Positions 29,349-37,662 of a stretch of DNA of 64,000 bases are shown here, piece by piece. Origin of the DNA: CBDDDW01 sp965226805. Its GTDB lineage: Bacteria > Chloroflexota > Dehalococcoidia > Lucifugimonadales > JAGWBF01. The stretch lies in NCBI GenBank assembly GCA_965226805.1, contig CBDDDW010000026.1:1-64000 (forward strand). Reading direction: 5' to 3'. The translations under genes were made by a program, and so were the position numbers. How positions within the stretch are numbered: the stretch's first letter is position 1; each line of letters opens with the position of its first letter. The notes below the pieces were generated by a model. The model was given only the letters and a program-made list of their open reading frames with translations. It did no database searches and was not told the origin of the DNA.

Positions 29349-31028
29349 TTAGCTGGGATTTCCCCCTTCGGCAGGCTCAGGGCCGGTGGGAGGCGCCAGC
29401 TTCCTAAGGAGACCCAGCAAAGGCTTGAGGTTATCCGCCGAGAACTCCCCCATGAGACAGACCTGGATCCAGTTGCGCTTCAGCAGGTAGTTGCTGTTGA
29501 AGCTGAGCAGATAGCCTTGCTCCTCCAGCCGCCGACCAAGACCAGCCGAGCTGACCCCCAGGGGTAGTGCGATGGTGACCACCCCGGGACATGCGTGCTC
29601 TTCGGGCGCCACGATGTTGTAGCCATCCACTCGAAGGCTGCTCCTCAACCACCTGGAGACTTCGGCAACGTTCTCGAATACGCGGCCCGACTTGAACCTG
29701 TCCAACGACTCCCTCAGCGCGTCAAGGAGGTTGGACGACAGGGTGAAAGCCACTCCCCGTCCGGCGGCGTGGAGCCCCAGGTCCAGGTATCTGGGCAGGG
29801 CGTCGGGAGCCGGGGACACGTCGTGGTTGTAGAACACCAGGGAGAGCCCCGGAAAGGCCGCCAGCCCCTTGCCACTGGCACCCGAGGCGAGGTACACGTC
29901 CCGCAGGTCCAGGGGGACGGTCCCGATGGAGCTGATGCAGTCGAGGCAGAGCTGGACATCACTCTCCGCACACAATTCCTGAAGCATCGCCAGATCGTTC
30001 AGAACGCCGGTAGACGTCTCGCAATGGACGGCCCACAGCCACGATGGTCGAGGCTGCCGGTCCAGCGAGCGCTCCAGGGTACGGCGGTCAAGGACCTCGC
30101 CCCACCCGAGCCGGACCGTGTCATATCGCAGCCCCATTCGAGACGCGTGGTCCAAGAGACGTTCGCCGAACTCACCGTTGGCCACAATCAGACCCCGACC
30201 AGGAAGCCTAGACAGCTGGCCCGCGACCACGTCGTTGGACAGGGTCCCGGAGCCCATCAGAATCTCGACCCGACGAGACCCAACCAGCGAGCACAGGCGC
30301 TCTCTCGTCAACTGCAGGGCCTCGACGAAGGCGGGAGACCGGTGAGAGACGGGGGCGCCTGCAAAGGCCCTCCAGACCTTGGGGCTGATGTCTACGGGGC
30401 CGGGCAGCAGGCTTACGGGCCGCCGCGCCGGAGGCGTTGTAGACTCGCGCCGGAACAGCGGCCCGCACTCCTCCTCGACAGTGTCAAGCAACCGGTACAT
30501 GGGCTGGTACCTGGCCTTGGCAGATCCTACAACCGGCCCGAACGGCACAAAGCCCAGACGACTGTAGAAGCGCTGCTCGCGTAGGGTTCCAGACACAACG
30601 ACCAGGCGGTACCCTCTGGACAGACAGTCCCTTGCGAGCAATGACAGCAGACCCTGGAAGACCCGTCCATTTCGATGGGCCTTCTGGACCGAAAGGAGCC
30701 GAAGCTCACGGACAGGCCGTTCCGGGGGCAGATAGGCGTCCAGGTCTCGCAGCTTGTGGTCGAGAGAGAAAGGCCGATTCCCCCTGGCGGCGACCATGCC
30801 CAGGAGACGGCGACCCTGGAGGCAGATGAAGTAAGTGTTTTCCTCGTGGAACTTGTCCACGAGACGCCTGGTGGAGTTCTCGCGGTGCTGAGGGATCTCC
30901 TCCACGAAGGTGGCATAGTTGAGCTCATGTATCTGCTCAAACTCCCAGTCCTCGGTCGCGATCTTGAACTCAAGAGTGGCGGCCGAGGCAGCACCGGCGC
31001 TTCGGTCTGTTCTGGTGCCCAGACTCAG
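29349..31028 (-). CDS. GNAT acetyltransferase-class V aminotransferase fusion
   Basis: About 559 residues if translation starts at CTG 31028, which has AGGAGG six bases upstream. No ATG, GTG or TTG lies in a suitable place, and the GTG at 30905 would cut off the conserved N-terminus (EDWEFEQIHELNYATF). Residues 1-180 form a GNAT-like domain with LLGMVAARG and a LLARDCLSRGYRLVVVSG acetyl-CoA region. The rest is a PLP-dependent class V aminotransferase: LLPGPVDISPKVWRA, SHRSPAF, MGSGTLSNDV and the Schiff-base region ASGASGKGLAAFPG. Class V members act as serine/alanine-glyoxylate aminotransferases or related lyases. The fusion suggests transamination and acylation of one substrate, which I cannot name. 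A TATAAT lies at 31067-31062. Confidence 0.78.
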   Translation of the reverse strand: MSLGTRTDRSAGAASAATLEFKIATEDWEFEQIHELNYATFVEEIPQHRENSTRRLVDKFHEENTYFICLQGRRLLGMVAARGNRPFSLDHKLRDLDAYLPPERPVRELRLLSVQKAHRNGRVFQGLLSLLARDCLSRGYRLVVVSGTLREQRFYSRLGFVPFGPVVGSAKARYQPMYRLLDTVEEECGPLFRRESTTPPARRPVSLLPGPVDISPKVWRAFAGAPVSHRSPAFVEALQLTRERLCSLVGSRRVEILMGSGTLSNDVVAGQLSRLPGRGLIVANGEFGERLLDHASRMGLRYDTVRLGWGEVLDRRTLERSLDRQPRPSWLWAVHCETSTGVLNDLAMLQELCAESDVQLCLDCISSIGTVPLDLRDVYLASGASGKGLAAFPGLSLVFYNHDVSPAPDALPRYLDLGLHAAGRGVAFTLSSNLLDALRESLDRFKSGRVFENVAEVSRWLRSSLRVDGYNIVAPEEHACPGVVTIALPLGVSSAGLGRRLEEQGYLLSFNSNYLLKRNWIQVCLMGEFSADNLKPLLGLLRKLAPPTGPEPAEGGNPS

Positions 31029-31189
31029 TCTGAACCTCCTGGCCCCTGGTGGAAAGCCCTGATTATACCGCGTATGTCCGACCTATGAGCGAACACCACC
31101 AGCATGGCGACAGCCGGCAGTCCGAGAACTGTTGGACGAGGGTGTCGCAGGAGGGAGCTACTGGACCTGCGCACCTTATTTAGAGGCTG

Positions 31190-31711
31190 TCACCCTGGGC
31201 TGCCCTGGAGTCCTTGAAGCCCCCTCAAAGTCCCTATCTCCCCCAGATGGATGTACCCGTGGGTGAGCACGGTGGTGCCGATGGCCCGCTCGACAGTGAG
31301 CTCTCCTAGAGGTCTAATGGTCATCGTGCGCTCTAGGTCCTCCTCAGAAGTAGAGTCGAGATAGACCTGCGCCTCCCTCCATACCTGTTTCATGTAGGTG
31401 CAAAAAGCGGGGATGTCTGGAATCCTGAGGGCAGCGGCATCTTCCTGGCTCATGCCAGTGCCCTGGGCCTTTGAGTCCAGGCCGAAGCGCTCGTCCCACT
31501 TCCCCTCCATCCATACGGTTGGCAGGCGCTGCAAAGCAAACCGGACGACGTTGTCGACCGTTCGTGCGTAGTGCCAGGCGACGAAGGCGATATGGTTACC
31601 CTTTTCGTCGGCCCTCCAATGAATCTGTTCTTGAGAAAGTCCCGTCACGGCATCGTCCAACGATCCGTGAACTTTTTGTATGTAGTGCTTCATGAAGGCT
31701 ATTCGAGACAA
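31190..31711 (-). CDS. DinB-like superfamily protein
   Basis: About 173 residues from TTG 31711, which follows GGAGAG; ATG at 31693 (MKHYIQKVHGSLDDAV) is the alternative. The sequence shows a four-helix DinB pattern: a first helix ending WRADEKGNHIAFVAWHYART, then a long middle helix (IPAFCTYMKQVWREAQVYLD), and a C-terminal TTVLTHGYIHLGEIGTL. The three His residues (VAWHYAR, LTHGYIHLGE) are placed like the metal site of the superfamily, which includes bacillithiol/mycothiol-dependent enzymes. Substrate unknown. It is transcribed alone on the minus strand. Confidence 0.72.
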   Translation of the reverse strand: MSRIAFMKHYIQKVHGSLDDAVTGLSQEQIHWRADEKGNHIAFVAWHYARTVDNVVRFALQRLPTVWMEGKWDERFGLDSKAQGTGMSQEDAAALRIPDIPAFCTYMKQVWREAQVYLDSTSEEDLERTMTIRPLGELTVERAIGTTVLTHGYIHLGEIGTLRGLQGLQGSPG

Positions 31712-31950
31712 GACTGACTCTCCTTCCTGGACTTCGGCTGTGCATTCTCTTTCTTCCCACCGACCCATACGCTTCAGGATCGCCTGGGATGATCAAGCCC
31801 ATTCTCCCAGTCTACCCTTGGCAGATGTATGCAGCAAGTCGAGGGCCATGGCTACTTTCCGGCTCAAACCAGGTCTGATACACTCACATGGTTCAGGGAA
31901 GTATGCTCCGCTATCGCGCGTGACCGACTCACCACAGTTTGAAGGAGGGG

Positions 31951-32598
31951 ATGAGAGTATTTCCCATGGTCCTCCGCAGACAAGTTCAGCCCACCCAGGG
32001 GGCCGGGAATGTCGGCAGAGTGTGGCCATCGAGATGGGCACCTTTGCTTCTCGTCTCCACAATGCTGCTGGCCCTGGCATGCGGTACCGGCTCAGGCGTT
32101 AGGTCGGAAACTGATAAGCCAGGCGGTCCCGGCGGAGACGAGCTGGTCTCCCGATTCTTGCTGGGCGGCTGGCTGTTGCCCATGAGCGACGAACCAGAAG
32201 CGGATCCCTTCGCGGAAACGTTGAAAGCCTTCGTCATCACCTCCGAGCAGGAGCTACGGAATTTCCTCAGCGGGTTGGACCTCATCAGAATACGAGGCAA
32301 CATGGAGACCCTCAACCGGACCGACTTTTCAGAGGAGATAGTCTTAGCGGCCTATTACTTTTGGAGGCCCCTAAAGGGGGACCCACTGTATGTACAGACA
32401 ATAACTCTTCAAGGGACCGAGGTCACGATACACCTAGAGTTGGAGGAGGACCCCCAGGGCCATGAGTCACCTTACCTGCTGGCGCCGATGTCCATCACAG
32501 CTCTAGATAAGAGTGACCTGCCCCAGGGCACACCCCTGGAGGTGGTGTGGAGGGTCAACGGAAAAGAGGCCGCAAACATGATGGTCACGCTTGACTGA
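31951..32598 (+). CDS. Uncharacterised lipoprotein
   Basis: 215 residues from ATG 31951, just after AAGGAGGGG. ATG 31939 is an upstream alternative. The N-terminal signal (WAPLLLVSTMLLALAC) ends in a lipobox with Cys44, so the protein is predicted to be exported and lipid-anchored. The mature part has no recognised domain. It contains a beta-rich stretch (YVQTITLQGTEVTIHLELEE) and a PLEVVWRVNGKEA end reminiscent of small immunoglobulin-like or protease-inhibitor folds, but this is not a firm assignment. Neighbours give no functional clue. Confidence 0.7.
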   Translation: MRVFPMVLRRQVQPTQGAGNVGRVWPSRWAPLLLVSTMLLALACGTGSGVRSETDKPGGPGGDELVSRFLLGGWLLPMSDEPEADPFAETLKAFVITSEQELRNFLSGLDLIRIRGNMETLNRTDFSEEIVLAAYYFWRPLKGDPLYVQTITLQGTEVTIHLELEEDPQGHESPYLLAPMSITALDKSDLPQGTPLEVVWRVNGKEAANMMVTLD

Positions 32599-32850
32599 AG
32601 AATTGTTTCGCTGTGTGCCTTGATCAACAGACTCAGTACCCCCGCGTTATTGAGGCCTCAGCTCTCTCTCCGGCGGAGCGGGAACGGCACAGACGACGAT
32701 GACAGTCGTTCGAGAGAACCCTTGGGCCTAGCTCTCGAGGTAGGCTGAAGCGGGAATCCTCGTCTTCGGCCTGCATCGAATAAGGGTACGAGATGGCAGG
32801 GGCTGGTGATAGAATAGGTGGCCATTTGCCGCTGGGAGAAGGAGACTACC

Positions 32851-34301
32851 GTGGCCCTGCGCACGCCAGAGGAGTTCGTTAACAGTCTGAGAGATGGCCG
32901 AGAGGTCTACGTAAAAGGACAGCGTATCGAGGACGTTACCCAACACCCATACTTGCGGATCGGAATCGCCACAGCGGCGGTGGAATACGAGGCGGCTCAT
33001 GACCCCGCCAATAGGGACTTCGCCGTTGTCGAGGAGGACGGCCAGCCCATAAGCCGCTACCTACAGCAGCCGCGCTCCGCCCACGACCTGGAGAAGCGGC
33101 GTCTGACCACCGAGACGGGCAGCCGCATCTGCTGCGGCTTTCCGCCCTTCGCGAAGGAGGGCGGCAGCGATGCCCTGAATGCCACCATCATCTCCACCAA
33201 GCACGTGGACGACAAGCACGGTACCGAGTATCACCAGCGGGCCCTCGAGTTTCGCAGGTACATGTGCGAGAACGATCTGAGCATCGCCATCGGTATGACC
33301 GATGTGAAGGGCGACCGTTCCCGCCGTCCTTCTCAACAGACCGACCCGGACCTCTATCTTCGCATAGTCGAGGAGCGGTCCGACGGCATCGTAGTCCGCG
33401 GGGCCAAGGCCCACCTGACCTCGGGCCCTTACACCAATGAGATCCTGGTTCTGCCCACGCGCAGTATGGGGCCGGACGACAAGGCTTACGCGGTGGCTTT
33501 CGCCCTGCCTGCCAACAGCCCTGGCCTCAAACTCATCGTCAAGGAGAGCCCCTACGAGGGCCGCTCCCCAGATGACTACCCCGTCAGCGCCAGGTGGGAC
33601 ATCATCGAAGCGCTGGCTATCTTCGATAATGTCTTCGTACCGTGGGAGCGGGTTTTCCTGAAGGGCGAGCACGAGTCCGCCCACCGCTTCGTGGAGATGT
33701 TCGCCAACTACCACCGGGTCACGGCCTCGGCCTACAAATACCCCTACCTGGAGTTGTTGGTTGGCTCGGCCTTGCTCTTGGCCGAGGTCAACGGCCTCGA
33801 CCGGGTGGGGCATATCCGGGATAAGATAGCCGAGCTGGTGATGTACGCCGAGACGGTCCGCGCCTTGACGCAGGCCGCGTGCTCCAACCCCACCACAGAT
33901 CCGGCCACAGGCATGGTCTATCCCGATCCCCTGCTGGGAAACGCAGCCAAGTTCTACTTCGCCAACAACTACCATCAGGCAGTCAGAAACGTCCAGGACA
34001 TCGCCGGCGGCCTCACGGTGACGAGCCCCTCGGCTCGCGACTTCGCCAATGAAGCCCTCCAGCCTTACCTGGACAAGTACCTCAAAGGGCGCGACGAAGT
34101 CCCACCAGCGCGAGGTTCAAGGCTTTCCGTCTGGCCCGTGACCTGACCGCCTCGGACATGGCCGGCTTCTGGGAAGTCACCACCATTCACGCTGAGGGCT
34201 CCCTGGCCGCCGAGCGGCTGGCAGCTCTGGCCTCCGCCGACCTGAAATGGTACCGCCGGCGGGCCATGGAGAAGGCCGACATCGAGCCATGGGAGGGCTA
34301 G
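32851..34301 (+). pseudogene. HpaB-family flavin-dependent oxygenase/4-hydroxybutyryl-CoA dehydratase-like, frameshifted
   Basis: GTG at 32851 follows GGAGAC. About 420 residues are intact, with the family pattern RTPEEFVNSLRDGREVYVKG, AIGMTDVKGDRS, VVRGAKAHLTSGPYTNEILV, FDNVFVPWERVFL and NVQDIAGGLTVTSPS. The FAD-binding and substrate loops of 4-hydroxyphenylacetate 3-monooxygenases and relatives lie here. At about 34103 one base is missing: the +1 frame continues as TSARFKAFRLARDLTASDMA and ends at TAG 34299-34301, giving the usual length of about 484. The gene therefore lacks its C-terminal helices unless the base loss is a sequencing error. An SDR gene starts 3 bases later, so the two were an operon. 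Confidence 0.8.
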
Positions 34302-34304
34302 TCA

Positions 34305-35048
34305 ATGGCCAACCTCGAGGGTCGTGTAGCCTTGGTCACAGGAGCGTCCCGAGGCATCGGCGCCGCAGTGGCCGTTGCCCTGGCTGAGCAGGGGGCCGAC
34401 GTAGCTGTCAACTACCACCTCCGGGCGGACGCCGCTAAAGAAGTGGTAGCCAGGGTCAAAGCCCTGGGGCGTAGTAGCGGGTCCTATTCCGCCGACGTTG
34501 CCGATTTGGACCAGGTGCGGGCCATGGTCCAGGCTGTGGAGCGGGACCTGGGCCCCGTCGATGTGCTGGTAAACAACGCCGGTGTGCACAAGGGCGGGCG
34601 CGTCCAGAGCGTGCCAACCGAGGACTTCGCTCTGGTGCTGGACAGCTCAGTCAAGGGAGCCTTCCACTGCTCCCGCGTTGTGGTGCCGGGCATGGTCCAG
34701 CGTGGCTGGGGTAGGATCATTAACGTCACCTCTGTCATGGGGATACTGGGATGGCCCGGGGACACGGCTTATGCTTCGGCCAAGGGGGGACTTGTTGGCT
34801 TTACCAAGGCTCTGGCGAGGGAGGTGGCTACCACCGGAGTGCTGGTCAATGCGGTGGCCCCAGGGTATATCGTAACGGACATGACCGAGGCGCTGAACGA
34901 GAGTGCACGCCAGTCCATGATCGACGAGACGCCTCTCGGGCGTCCAGGCACGGTGGAGGAGGTGGCCGAAGTCGTTGCCTTTTTAGCCTCGGGCGCCACA
35001 TACATGACCGGCGCGGTCATCCATGTCGACGGCGGGATGGCGATGTGA
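34305..35048 (+). CDS. SDR-family 3-oxoacyl-ACP reductase-like dehydrogenase
   Basis: 247 residues, the standard short-chain dehydrogenase length. The TGASRGIG nucleotide loop (residues 13-20), NNAG (about 92-95), catalytic Ser in VTSVMG, YASAK (Tyr-x3-Lys) and the C-terminal GAVIHVDGGMAM are all present, so it should be an active NADPH-dependent oxidoreductase of the FabG type. It starts 3 bases after the HpaB-like gene ends, indicating shared transcription and perhaps a linked step in degradation of an aromatic or acyl compound. The true substrate is not determined by the sequence. Confidence 0.9.
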   Translation: MANLEGRVALVTGASRGIGAAVAVALAEQGADVAVNYHLRADAAKEVVARVKALGRSSGSYSADVADLDQVRAMVQAVERDLGPVDVLVNNAGVHKGGRVQSVPTEDFALVLDSSVKGAFHCSRVVVPGMVQRGWGRIINVTSVMGILGWPGDTAYASAKGGLVGFTKALAREVATTGVLVNAVAPGYIVTDMTEALNESARQSMIDETPLGRPGTVEEVAEVVAFLASGATYMTGAVIHVDGGMAM

Positions 35049-35273
35049 AATCCAGAACTACAGATTAGACTGGGGCTCCACGTACTCCTTCTCTTTAACT
35101 TAAATCTGCAGGCACATTCGCTGCTGGTCCGCTATGACGACCTTTCCTTCGCGGCCTACCTCAACGGCGACAGGAAAGCTGAACCTCCACTCTGACTCCC
35201 GGCTCTTGACTCTAAGGTGGTAACGTGGGAACCGTCGGGTCCGTACACGTGCACCTTCAAGTGGACCCCATCA

Positions 35274-36209
35274 TCAGGACAGCGGTGAGGCTAAAATAAG
35301 AGAGTCTACCGCTGGGGTGTCTCGTAAACCTTCATCCGATTGTAAGGCTTGTGGATGTTCCAGTAAACACCTTTGTGGGCTCACTGCATGGAACACCTGA
35401 CCCGGTGACCGATAGCCCAGGGCTTGATGGGGCCGCTCTTGGTTGTAGAAGGCCAGATAAGCCCCAATCCCTTTTCTGGCCTCAGTCCCATTTTGGTATG
35501 CCTTCAGGTACACCTCCTCGTACTTGATGCTGCGCCACAGCCGTTCCACGAAGACGTTGTCCATGCACCGGCCCCTGCCGTCCATGCTCACTTGAACGCC
35601 TTGCGCCAGCAGCATGCTGGTGAAGGCCTCGCTGGTGAACTGGCTGCCCTGGTCGGTGTTGAAGATCTGTGGCCGACCCTTGCTCAAGGCCTCTTCCAGA
35701 GCCGCAACACAGAAGTCTACCTCCAGGGTGTTGGACAGCCGCCAGGCCAGCACGTAGCGGCTGTGCCAGTCCATGATGGCCATCAAGTAGAGGAAACCCC
35801 GAGCCATGGGTATGTAGGTGATGTCGGTGGCCCACACCTGGTTGACCCGGTTGATCTCCAGCCCCCTGAGCAAGTACGGATAGACCTTATGCCCTGGGTT
35901 TGGCTTGGTGGTGTTGGGACGCCGGTAGATGGCCTCCAGGCCTATCAGCTGCATCAGCCGGCGGACCCGCTTGCGGTTGACCTGGTGTCCGTGATTTCTG
36001 CGCCAGGCAGTCATCCTTCTGGAGCCGTAGAAAGGTGTCTTCAGGTACTGTTGGTCTATGAGGGCCATCAACTCCATGTCCTCGGCGCCGGCCTCGGTTG
36101 GCAGGTAGTACAACGAGGAGCGGCTGATACCCAGCAAGGCGCACTGGCGCACCAGAGACAGCTTCGGTTCTTCTCGGTCAATCATGGCCCGGCGTTGGGA
36201 CCGGCTCAC
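35274..36209 (-). CDS. IS3-family transposase OrfB
   Basis: 311 residues with the DDE integrase core: VWATDITYIPM (Asp), IFNTDQGSQFTS (Asp) and FVERLWRSIKYEEVY (Glu). An upstream HTH_21 region (LVRQCALLGISRSSLYYL) precedes it. The C-terminus contains FYNQERPHQALGYRSPGQVF. ATG at 36209 overlaps the OrfA stop, and a T-rich stretch just before it may allow frameshift fusion. It appears intact. The partner copy at 10949-11884 is similar throughout but diverged. Confidence 0.92.
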   Translation of the reverse strand: MSRSQRRAMIDREEPKLSLVRQCALLGISRSSLYYLPTEAGAEDMELMALIDQQYLKTPFYGSRRMTAWRRNHGHQVNRKRVRRLMQLIGLEAIYRRPNTTKPNPGHKVYPYLLRGLEINRVNQVWATDITYIPMARGFLYLMAIMDWHSRYVLAWRLSNTLEVDFCVAALEEALSKGRPQIFNTDQGSQFTSEAFTSMLLAQGVQVSMDGRGRCMDNVFVERLWRSIKYEEVYLKAYQNGTEARKGIGAYLAFYNQERPHQALGYRSPGQVFHAVSPQRCLLEHPQALQSDEGLRDTPAVDSLILASPLS

Positions 36210-36490
36210 AACCCGAAGCTCCGTGACAAAAAATCCCGTTCCACCTTGAGCTGCCCAATCTGTTGGTAGAGCTGGGCAGTGAGGACCTCTTGGTCCTTCT
36301 CCTGGCGTCCAGCACCATTTTCAAAGAGGTGCGGCGCCCCCTGAGTCAAGGCCTTCTTCCAGGCATGGATCTGGCTCGGGTGGACTTCAAACCGGCTGGC
36401 CAGCTCTGCAATGGTGTGCTCCCCCTGGAGCGCGGCCAAAGCCACTTTGCCCTTGAAGACTGGGCTGTGCTTCTTACGTGTTTGCTTCAT
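36206..36490 (-). CDS. IS3-family transposase OrfA
   Basis: 94 residues (MKQTRKKHSPVFKGKVALAA ...) with an HTH (HTIAELASRFEVHPSQIHAW) and a C-terminal zipper (AQLYQQIGQLKVERDFL). The ATG follows AAGGAGCAGGAC, the same ribosome site as the other copy. It supplies terminal-repeat binding for transposition with OrfB. Confidence 0.9.
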   Translation of the reverse strand: MKQTRKKHSPVFKGKVALAALQGEHTIAELASRFEVHPSQIHAWKKALTQGAPHLFENGAGRQEKDQEVLTAQLYQQIGQLKVERDFLSRSFGL

Positions 36491-36961
36491 GTCCTGCTCC
36501 TTCTTTCCGTCCTATTTTAGGAGCGGGACTCTCTCTTAGCCACCTGTCCGAATTTTGGGGACCACCTCACCTTGTCCTCCCCCCAATCGGTAACGTACAA
36601 ATCGCCGTCACCATCGACAGCCACGCCACTTGGCCGCCTTAATTCCCCCGCACCGCTTCCGGGGCCACCAAAGGTCATCGAGGACTCGCCGTCGGGCGTG
36701 TATTTCTGTACACGGCTGTTATACCAGTCGGCGATATATACGCTCCCCACGGCATCGATTGTGATACCGCACGGCATATTGAGCTCGCCATCGCCAGACC
36801 GGCCCCATGCGGACAGGAACTTCCCTTCCCTGGGGAATCTCTGGACCCGGCCGTTGCCACTATCGACGACCCAGAGGTACTGGTCCTCGTCGATTAGCGT
36901 CCCTAAAGGGCCATCATCCAGGGTAGAAACTATCCAATTTTAGATATAAAATAGGGCTCTA

Positions 36962-37047
36962 GCCGAAGTGGCGGAATGGTAGACGCGACGGTCTCAAAAA
37001 CCGTTGGGGGCAACCCCGTGTCGGTTCGACTCCGACCTTCGGCACCA
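36962..37047 (+). tRNA. tRNA-Leu (CAA)
   Basis: The gene starts GCCGAAGTGGCGGAATGG and ends with CTTCGGC-A-CCA, giving a full acceptor stem. The anticodon loop CTCAAAA sits in an ACGGT/ACCGT stem and carries CAA, reading UUG. A long variable arm (TTGGGGGCAACCCCGT) is present, as expected for a class II tRNA. TATAAA at 36945-36950 may be its -10 box. Confidence 0.95.
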
Positions 37048-37127
37048 CGTTTCTAGCTACAAACTGCGGACTAATAACGACCTAAATTGGGTTCAGTTCT
37101 TGTTCTAAAAAGCCCGATGTCCACGAA

Positions 37128-37319
37128 ATGTCCACGGAACCCGAAGCGAAACGTTGTTGGTGTGGCCACTCGGAACGGTGGCACCACTGGACGGGCGTTT
37201 GCCTGTGGTGCGCCAGGATGGAACTACGGCGGCCTCAGTTCAACTTCGTGCCCCGGCACCCGTTCGCGCTAGAGGTCCCTGACCATCTGCGGTTCAGGGG
37301 AAATAGTCCTGGATCGTAG
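37128..37319 (+). CDS. Small zinc-ribbon-like protein
   Basis: 63 residues starting MSTEPEAKRCWCGHSERWHH and continuing WTGVCLWCARME. The spacing C-x-C-G-H-x5-H ... G-x-C-x2-C resembles small metal-binding proteins often found on phages and mobile elements. No other domain is seen. It lies between tRNA-Leu and a duplicated tRNA half, that is, inside an old integration scar, which fits a mobile-element gene of unknown role. Coding is plausible from the motif but not certain. Confidence 0.5.
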   Translation: MSTEPEAKRCWCGHSERWHHWTGVCLWCARMELRRPQFNFVPRHPFALEVPDHLRFRGNSPGS

Positions 37320-37345
37320 CTTGCTTACTGTCTTTAGCTACGATT

Positions 37346-37407
37346 TTTGGTAGCGTGGGTTGGACTCGAACCGACGACTTTCGGGTTATGAGCCCGACGA
37401 CTCCAGT
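37346..37407 (-). repeat. Duplicated 3' half of the initiator tRNA (att-like remnant)
   Basis: TTTTTGGTAGCGTGGGTTGG, then ACTCGAACCGACGACTTTCG and GGTTATGAGCCCGACGA match the initiator tRNA gene at 18683-18737 with only a few mismatches. The copy runs from the anticodon stem through the CCA end, with similarity continuing about a dozen bases past it. The 5' half (D arm, acceptor strand) is missing, so it cannot be a working tRNA. This is what an attachment-site copy left by a tRNA-targeting integrase looks like. Confidence 0.75.
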
Positions 37408-37483
37408 CTTGTTCTATGCCTTTAGATACCAACTTAGAACAATCTGGGTTGCTGGTCCCTCCGGCGATACCGCGGTGGGGTTA

Positions 37484-37662
37484 TCAAGGGTTGCTCAAAG
37501 GGGCCTGTGACTTTTTCAATGTATCCAGAAGATCCGTAAGCTCTCGTTGATGCTCACCAAACTGGATGACGTCCCTGTCGGCTGCATCTCGAAGCAGTAG
37601 CGCGCTCCACGAATAGAAACGACTCTTGTTCAGGAGTTGTAGGATGGCCCCTTTGTTCCTTA
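37484..37662 (-). pseudogene. Unknown gene remnant cut by IS1380
   Basis: A minus-strand frame reads RNKGAILQLLNKSRFYSWSA and LLLRDAADRDVIQFGEHQRE, then LTDLLDTLKKSQAPLSNP, ending at 37484. Its upstream side is the IS1380 terminal repeat at 37663, so its start has been removed. The composition looks coding, but I recognise no family. It could be the tail of a small mobile-element gene. Confidence 0.35.

Larger units (their letters stand above)
35257..36569 (-). mobile_element. IS3-family insertion sequence, second copy
   Basis: 1,313 bp with ends TCAAGTGG (left) and TGAGGTGG (reverse complement of the right end). CCT lies on both sides (35254-35256 and 36570-36572), within a longer shared ACCTT. 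Its organisation matches the element at 10932-12254, with the same minus orientation and the same OrfA/OrfB lengths. The proteins differ at many positions, so these are related, not recently duplicated, copies. It is inserted in an NHL-repeat gene. Confidence 0.9.
35100..36954 (-). pseudogene. NHL-repeat beta-propeller gene, interrupted by IS3 and frameshifted
   Basis: From about 36954 the frame reads IVSTLDDGPLGTLIDEDQYL, then WVVDSGNGRVQRF, MPCGITIDAVGSVYIADWYN and GVAVDGDGDLYVTDWGEDK, all typical NHL blades. At the IS3 element (35257-36569) it breaks. On the far side KVHVYGPDGSHVTTL continues it exactly, and after a one-base shift VKSRESEWRFSFPVAVEVG and KVVIADQQRMCLQI close a last blade before TAA. 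No start codon is present: a stop sits just upstream and tRNA-Leu follows at once, so the 5' part has been lost. The product would have been a sensor or scaffold-type propeller, but it is not functional. Confidence 0.8.
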
